From NCBI GenBank assembly GCA_037142875.1, contig JBAWZV010000014.1:1-25630 (forward strand): DNA of 25,630 bases, given 5' to 3'. Positions 21,858 through 25,630 of this stretch are shown here, in pieces. The notes beneath the pieces are model-generated. The model was not told where the DNA came from, did not search any database, and saw nothing but the letters and a program-made list of their open reading frames with translations. This DNA comes from PALSA-600 sp037142875. Its GTDB lineage: Bacteria > Actinomycetota > Thermoleophilia > Gaiellales > Gaiellaceae. Every line of letters begins with the position of its first letter. Position 1 is the stretch's first letter. The position numbers and the translations under genes were made by a program.

Positions 21858-22574
21858 CTAGCCGAGCGAGCTCTGCGGGGCGGCGTTGCTGCCGCCGAAG
21901 TTCCCGCTGCCGCCGCTCGAGGAGCCGCCGAACGTGCCGCCGCCGGGAGCGCCGCCGTCATCGTCACCGAAGCCGTCGTCGCCACCTCCCCCGTCACCGA
22001 AGCCTCCGCCGGGGCCGCCCATCATCGAGCCGGGGCCCGTGCCTGTGACCATGTCGCGGACACGCTTGCTGAGGACGCCCGCGAGCGTCTGCGCCTGGCT
22101 CTTCGAGAGCATGCCGGCGGCAACGGCCTTGTCGAGCTGTGCCTGCTGCGCCTTCACCATCGCGCCGACGAGGCCGTCGACCGACTTGCCCTTGGCCTTC
22201 GCGACGTCGGCGAGCGACTTTCCGCCCTGGAGCTCAGCGCGGAGGCTGTCGGCCGAGACTCCAAGGTACGTCGCCGCTGCATCGAGGCCGATGAACGCGC
22301 CGCCCGGCCGATCGCGGAAGCCGCCACCGGGGGCGCCGCCGTAGCGGCCACCGCCAAGGTCGCCACCGCTGCCGCCGAGGCCTGGCGCCTGACGGCTGCC
22401 GTCCGCGCCGCCGCCGAGGCCGGGCATCCCTGCTCCGCCCGGGCCCGCACCGACTCCCATCATCGGCGCGCGGTGGTTCGACGAGCCGTACTGGGTGGCT
22501 GCGAAGGCGGCCGCGACACCGGCTACCGCGACGATCGCGACGGTGCCCGCAATGATGTTGTCACGCCTCGTCAT
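21858..22574 (-). CDS. Gly-rich membrane-anchored or secreted helical protein
   Basis: The product has 238 residues. Residues 7-27 form a hydrophobic segment (IIAGTVAIVAVAGVAAAFAA), either a signal peptide or a membrane anchor. A central block of about 80 residues (about 92-172) is predicted helical, with YLGVSADSLRAELQGGKSLA, AKAKGKSVDGLVGAMV, LDKAVAAGMLSKSQAQTL. Similar YLG(V/L)S...GKSLAxxA blocks occur in exported proteins of other high-GC bacteria, recognised by pattern only. It is flanked on both sides by long Gly/Pro/Asp-rich disordered regions. I do not know its function. It starts 5 bp after htrA and so is probably co-transcribed; it may be a chaperone-like partner or a protease substrate. 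Confidence 0.75.
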   Translation of the reverse strand: MTRRDNIIAGTVAIVAVAGVAAAFAATQYGSSNHRAPMMGVGAGPGGAGMPGLGGGADGSRQAPGLGGSGGDLGGGRYGGAPGGGFRDRPGGAFIGLDAAATYLGVSADSLRAELQGGKSLADVAKAKGKSVDGLVGAMVKAQQAQLDKAVAAGMLSKSQAQTLAGVLSKRVRDMVTGTGPGSMMGGPGGGFGDGGGGDDGFGDDDGGAPGGGTFGGSSSGGSGNFGGSNAAPQSSLG

Positions 22575-22579
22575 GGGGC

Positions 22580-23695
22580 TCAGGCCGGCCGTGTTCCGAG
22601 GGTGATGGTGGCCGAGCGCGCCGAGCCGCCGCGGAGGTAGGTGCTCGTGATCCTGTCGCCGGGCTGGTGCTGGCCCATGATCGTCGAGAGGTCATCGAGT
22701 GAGCCGACCGTCTGGCCGGCGAGCTTCGTGATCACATCGCCGGCCTGGAAGCCGGCCTTCGCAGCGGGGGTACTCGGCAGCACCTGCGTGACGCGAGCGC
22801 CCGCAGGAGCCACAGCCTCCTCGAGACTGATACCGAGGTAGGCGTGTGCAGCGGTCTTGCCTGCTGAAAGCTGGGCGACGACCGGCTTGACGGTGCTCGA
22901 CGGGATCGCGAAGCCGACGCCCTCGTTGCCGCCGGAGTCACTCTGGATCTGCGAGTTAACGCCTATCACCTGGCCGAGCGTGTCGATCAGCGGGCCGCCG
23001 GAGTTGCCGTGGTTGATCGCCGCATCCGTCTGGATCGCGTTGCCGATCGTGTAGTTCGTTGGGGAGGTCATCGTCCTCTGGAGCGCGCTCACGATGCCGC
23101 TTGTGACCGTGCCGGTGAAGCCGAAGGGGCTGCCGATTGCGATCACCGTGTCACCGACCTGGACGTGCGTCGAGTTGCCGAGGGTCAGCGGGTGGAGCAG
23201 CGAGGCGGGCGCTGAGACATGAACGACGGCAAGGTCGGTCGAGGCGTCGGTTCCGACAACGGTCGCCTTGAAGACCTTCCCGTTCCAGAAGCGAACGGAG
23301 ACGGCCGTGGCGCCCGCGATGACGTGCTGGTTCGTGACGATGTTGCCGTGGCTGTCGAGGACGAAGCCGGAGCCCTCGGCCTGCTGGGTCTGCGTTCTGC
23401 CAAACGGCGAGACGCCGGCCGAGGAGGAGACGGTCAGGTCGACGACGCCCTGGTAGGTGCGCTGGTAGATCGCATTGATCGACATCGCGCTCGTCGCCGA
23501 GGCGGGCTGCGCGTGGTTGACAGTCGTGACCGAGCTCGCCACGGTCTGCGTCTTGGCAGGGGCGAGCGCCGCGTAGAGCCCGGCGCCGAGCCCGGCGCCG
23601 GCGGCCGCGATCGCGAGCGCGCCCGCTGCGGTGAGGATCGCGCCGCGCGTGGAGGAGGTCTTGGGGGTCTGGTCGTTCACAGGTGTGAGGCTCAT
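22580..23695 (-). CDS. HtrA/DegP-type serine protease with one PDZ domain
   Basis: This membrane-anchored quality-control protease acts outside the membrane. The 371 residues comprise a cytoplasmic tail (1-18), one Ala/Gly-rich transmembrane segment (about 19-45), a linker, the trypsin-like domain (about 75-275) and a C-terminal PDZ domain (about 285-371, YLGISLEEA to TLGTRPA). The catalytic triad is H124 (TNQHVI), D154 (STDLAVV) and S232 (GNSGGPL). The architecture matches actinobacterial PepD/HtrA proteins, which cope with misfolded envelope proteins and are often under two-component control. ATG 23695 has no Shine-Dalgarno. It lies 47 bp downstream of the ABC ATPase, in a gap with three phased repeats, so it probably also has its own promoter. 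Confidence 0.93.
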   Translation of the reverse strand: MSLTPVNDQTPKTSSTRGAILTAAGALAIAAAGAGLGAGLYAALAPAKTQTVASSVTTVNHAQPASATSAMSINAIYQRTYQGVVDLTVSSSAGVSPFGRTQTQQAEGSGFVLDSHGNIVTNQHVIAGATAVSVRFWNGKVFKATVVGTDASTDLAVVHVSAPASLLHPLTLGNSTHVQVGDTVIAIGSPFGFTGTVTSGIVSALQRTMTSPTNYTIGNAIQTDAAINHGNSGGPLIDTLGQVIGVNSQIQSDSGGNEGVGFAIPSSTVKPVVAQLSAGKTAAHAYLGISLEEAVAPAGARVTQVLPSTPAAKAGFQAGDVITKLAGQTVGSLDDLSTIMGQHQPGDRITSTYLRGGSARSATITLGTRPA

Positions 23696-23710
23696 GATGG
23701 TCGAGTGATC

Positions 23711-23737
23711 TGAGATGTTCGTGAGAGCTGTTTGAGA
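23711..23737 (-). promoter_or_regulatory. Three TCTCA direct repeats at exact 11-bp spacing upstream of htrA
   Basis: On the plus strand TGAGA occurs at 23711-23715, 23722-23726 and 23733-23737 (TCTCA reading towards htrA). A 4-of-5 match, TAAGA, occurs at the next 11-bp step (23744-23748). Direct repeats spaced by one helical turn are typical sites for dimers of OmpR/PhoB-family response regulators. They lie 16-42 bp before the htrA ATG, and no good -10 or -35 is visible there, which fits an activator-dependent promoter. Confidence 0.55.
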
Positions 23738-23742
23738 ATGCC

Positions 23743-24450
23743 CTAAGAAGCGGGGGTGCTGGATTCGAGCGAGTCGACGAACGCGCCGTCGCGCATCGCG
23801 AGTCGGCGCGGTGCGCGGGCGGCGAGGCCGGCGTCGTGCGTTGCGACGATCACCGTTGCGTTGCGCTGAGCAGCGAGGCCGGCGAGCAGGTCGATCACGT
23901 CGGAGCCGGTCTTCGTGTCGAGGTTTCCGGTTGGCTCATCGGCGAGGATCACGCGCGGCTCGGCCACGAGCGCGCGGGCGATCGCGACCCGCTGCTGCTC
24001 ACCGCCCGAGAGCTGGCTTGGGAGGTGATGCGTCCGGTCGCCGAGGCCCACCTCGACGAGGAGCGCCTGAGAGCGGTCGCGAAGCTCTGCCGAGCCGATG
24101 CCCGTCGGGGCCAGCCCGAGCTCGACGTTCTGGAGCGCCGTCAGGGTCGGGATCAGGTTGAACTGCTGGAAGACGAAGCCGAACGCGCGCAGCCGCAGGT
24201 CGGCGAGCTCGTTGTCGCGCTGCGTCGCGAGGTCGCGCCCCTCGAAGAGCACCTGCCCGCTAGAAGGGCGATCGAGCGCGCCGAGAAGCTGGAGCAGCGT
24301 CGTCTTGCCGGAGCCGCTCGGGCCTTCGAGCGCAACGAACTGGCCCGCCTCGATCGTCAGGCTCACCCCGGCGACAGCGCGGACGTTCATCGAGCCCTTG
24401 CTGAAGGTCTTCTCCGCGTCGCGGACGTCGTAGAGGGGTGTCTCGGTCAT
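23743..24450 (-). CDS. ABC transporter ATP-binding protein, MacB/LolD type
   Basis: This 235-residue ATPase drives the adjacent FtsX-like permease. Walker A GPSGSGKT is at 43-50, the Q-loop in GFVFQQFNLIP (about 91-101), the signature LSGGEQQR at 147-154, Walker B VILADEP at 167-173, and the H-loop in VATHD. NPxLTALQNVELGL-type spacing and the PTLTALQNVE stretch are typical of the LolD/MacB/FtsE group, which power extrusion or lipoprotein and envelope mechanotransmission rather than transport through a channel. ATG 24450 overlaps the permease stop by ATGA, so the pair is translationally coupled. Confidence 0.93.
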   Translation of the reverse strand: MTETPLYDVRDAEKTFSKGSMNVRAVAGVSLTIEAGQFVALEGPSGSGKTTLLQLLGALDRPSSGQVLFEGRDLATQRDNELADLRLRAFGFVFQQFNLIPTLTALQNVELGLAPTGIGSAELRDRSQALLVEVGLGDRTHHLPSQLSGGEQQRVAIARALVAEPRVILADEPTGNLDTKTGSDVIDLLAGLAAQRNATVIVATHDAGLAARAPRRLAMRDGAFVDSLESSTPAS

Positions 24451-25630
24451 TCGACGTTCCTGAGCGCGTCGGCGGGACGCAGGCGCGCGGCGCGGAATGC
24501 GCCGGCCGCACCGGCGAGCAGGCCGCCTGCGAGGGCGATGCCGAACCCGATCAGCAGCACGCCGACCGAGATCGGCGCGGAGAGCTTGACCGTGTCGCTC
24601 GCCGTCCGGGCGGTGAGCGCGCCGAGGCCGAAGGCTCCGGAGTCGGCGCTGCCGGTCGAGGACTGGGCAGTGAGGCTCACGCCGAACGCGCCGACCACGG
24701 CTGCGCCGATCGCGCCGAGCACCACGCCGAGCAGGCCACCGGCGATGCCCTGGGCAAGCGACTCACCGACGACCTGCCGAACGACCATCCGCTGCGTCCA
24801 GCCGAGGGCCTTGAGCGTGCCGAGCTCGCGGACGCGCTTGCCGACTGACGCGAGCGAGAGCAGCGCGGCGAGGAGGAACGCAGCGCCGGCGGCGAGGATC
24901 GCCAGCGCGATCCCGAGCCGGTGCGACAGGTTGGCTGCATCGACGAGCGAGCCGCTGATCTGGGCGGCGACCTGCCTGGCGCTCGCAACCTGCGCGTTCG
25001 GGTAGAGCTGCGCGATCGCCTTCTGCACGTCGCCGACCGACGTGCCGCTCACGGCCCGCACGAGCAGGACGTTTGCAAGGCCCGTCTGGGTGGCGAGCGT
25101 CTGGAGCTCTGCGAGCGGGATGTAGACGTCGGCCGTCTGCCCACCGAGCGGCGGCTTGACGAGCCCGACGACCGAGAACTTCGATCCGTTCAGGTCGATC
25201 GTCGAGCCAACTTTCAGGTTGTTTCGGCTCGCATAGGAGTCGGCGAGGAGCACCTCGAGCCTCGCCGCCGGGCTGAAGAACGCGCCCGAGGTGAGAAGCG
25301 ATGGCGTCACGAGTCCGATGTCCGGCTGCGACGGATCGACGCCCGCGATCGAGTAGCTCGAGCTCTTGATGTTCGTCTGCGGCGGGTTGACGATCTGCTG
25401 CAGCGTCTGCTCGGGCGTGGTGATCGTCTTGCGGAAGTTACGCACCGAGGCCGGCAGGCACTTCGCGAACGCGCCGCGATCGAAGCCGCCCCCGCCGCCC
25501 GGCCCGCCCGGGCCACCCTGCCCCGGCTGGCCTCCGCCGCCGAGCGTGCCGCCGCCGTTCGGAGTCGTCATGGTCGTTGTGCCGGTTGTGCCGGTCGAGC
25601 CGCTCGAGCTCTGGAGCTTCTCGATGCAGG
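24447..25630 (-). CDS. ABC permease, MacB/FtsX family (5' end outside window)
   Basis: The frame is open to the window edge, so the start and the first transmembrane helix are not seen; ATG 25571 is internal. The visible N-terminal part belongs to the extracytoplasmic MacB_PCD-type domain, from about FAKCLPASVRNFRKTI on, with the typical DLNGSKFSVVGLV segment. Then come three transmembrane helices of the FtsX fold: one around GIALAILAAGAAFLLAAL, with the cytoplasmic GKRVRELGTLKALGWT motif after it, one around GIAGGLLGVVLGAIGAAVV and one around GVLLIGFGIALAGGLL, ending AARLRPADALRNVE. Inside the outer domain lies a stretch of about 50 residues rich in Gly, Pro, Ser and Thr between two cysteines. 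The transported substrate is unknown. Confidence 0.9.
   Translation of the reverse strand, partial: CIEKLQSSSGSTGTTGTTTMTTPNGGGTLGGGGQPGQGGPGGPGGGGGFDRGAFAKCLPASVRNFRKTITTPEQTLQQIVNPPQTNIKSSSYSIAGVDPSQPDIGLVTPSLLTSGAFFSPAARLEVLLADSYASRNNLKVGSTIDLNGSKFSVVGLVKPPLGGQTADVYIPLAELQTLATQTGLANVLLVRAVSGTSVGDVQKAIAQLYPNAQVASARQVAAQISGSLVDAANLSHRLGIALAILAAGAAFLLAALLSLASVGKRVRELGTLKALGWTQRMVVRQVVGESLAQGIAGGLLGVVLGAIGAAVVGAFGVSLTAQSSTGSADSGAFGLGALTARTASDTVKLSAPISVGVLLIGFGIALAGGLLAGAAGAFRAARLRPADALRNVE

Noticed and set aside
21886..22450. GCC/GGC-rich tandem pattern as a DNA repeat array
   Set aside because: It is the coding of irregular Gly/Pro/Asp-rich tails, with no fixed unit length.

Overview
The window is a high-GC (clearly over 65%) bacterial chromosome segment dominated by amino-acid biosynthesis. 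The high GC, GTG starts, a small SRP RNA, an Rv3717/Ami1-like amidase, an argCJBD-argR-argGHF operon and Gly-rich secreted proteins suggest an actinobacterium. My best guess is the deep-branching class Thermoleophilia (Gaiellales/Solirubrobacterales-like), but the class level is inference. I see no insertion sequence, prophage or CRISPR array.

Layout. Positions 1-930 form a worn region: a cytochrome P450 remnant broken across three frames, an intact tRNA-Val(CAC), a truncated ARPP-1-like fragment and the small SRP RNA, all on the minus strand. Positions 1037-3155 hold a secreted peptidoglycan amidase, a small secreted protein of unknown function and an orphan protein with papain-like residues. 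Positions 3145-9379 are the histidine locus. hisA is on the minus strand, diverging from a TrpR/YerC-type regulator (candidate HisR) that leads hisG-hisD-hisCB-hisH-hisF-hisIE. A 20-bp near-perfect palindrome lies between hisA and the regulator. Positions 9442-17255 (minus) are argC-J-B-D-R-G-H-F, every junction a 4-nt ATGA/GTGA overlap. carA-carB-xdhC diverge from argC across a roughly 30-bp region with a candidate ArgR operator and overlapping -10 elements facing both ways. Positions 21858-25630 (minus) carry a MacB/FtsX-type permease (cut by the window edge), its ATPase, an HtrA-type protease and a Gly-rich helical secreted protein. Three TCTCA repeats at exactly 11-bp spacing precede htrA.

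How the genes work together. The his locus encodes the pathway from PRPP and ATP to histidine apart from a histidinol-phosphate phosphatase, which must lie elsewhere. The arg locus converts glutamate plus recycled acetyl groups to arginine, and carAB supplies carbamoyl phosphate for ArgF and for pyrimidines. The his and arg operons converge at about 9.4 kb.

Most unusual points: a HisC-HisB fusion of consecutive enzymes; a compact HisD that keeps its catalytic residues; a CarB lacking the allosteric domain and part of the oligomerization domain; hisG and hisF with no ATG/GTG/TTG start and an ATC codon at the same distance from a Shine-Dalgarno; possible leaderless promoters built into the operators of both loci; ArgR with altered arginine-pocket acidic residues; and a phased response-regulator-like box before htrA.
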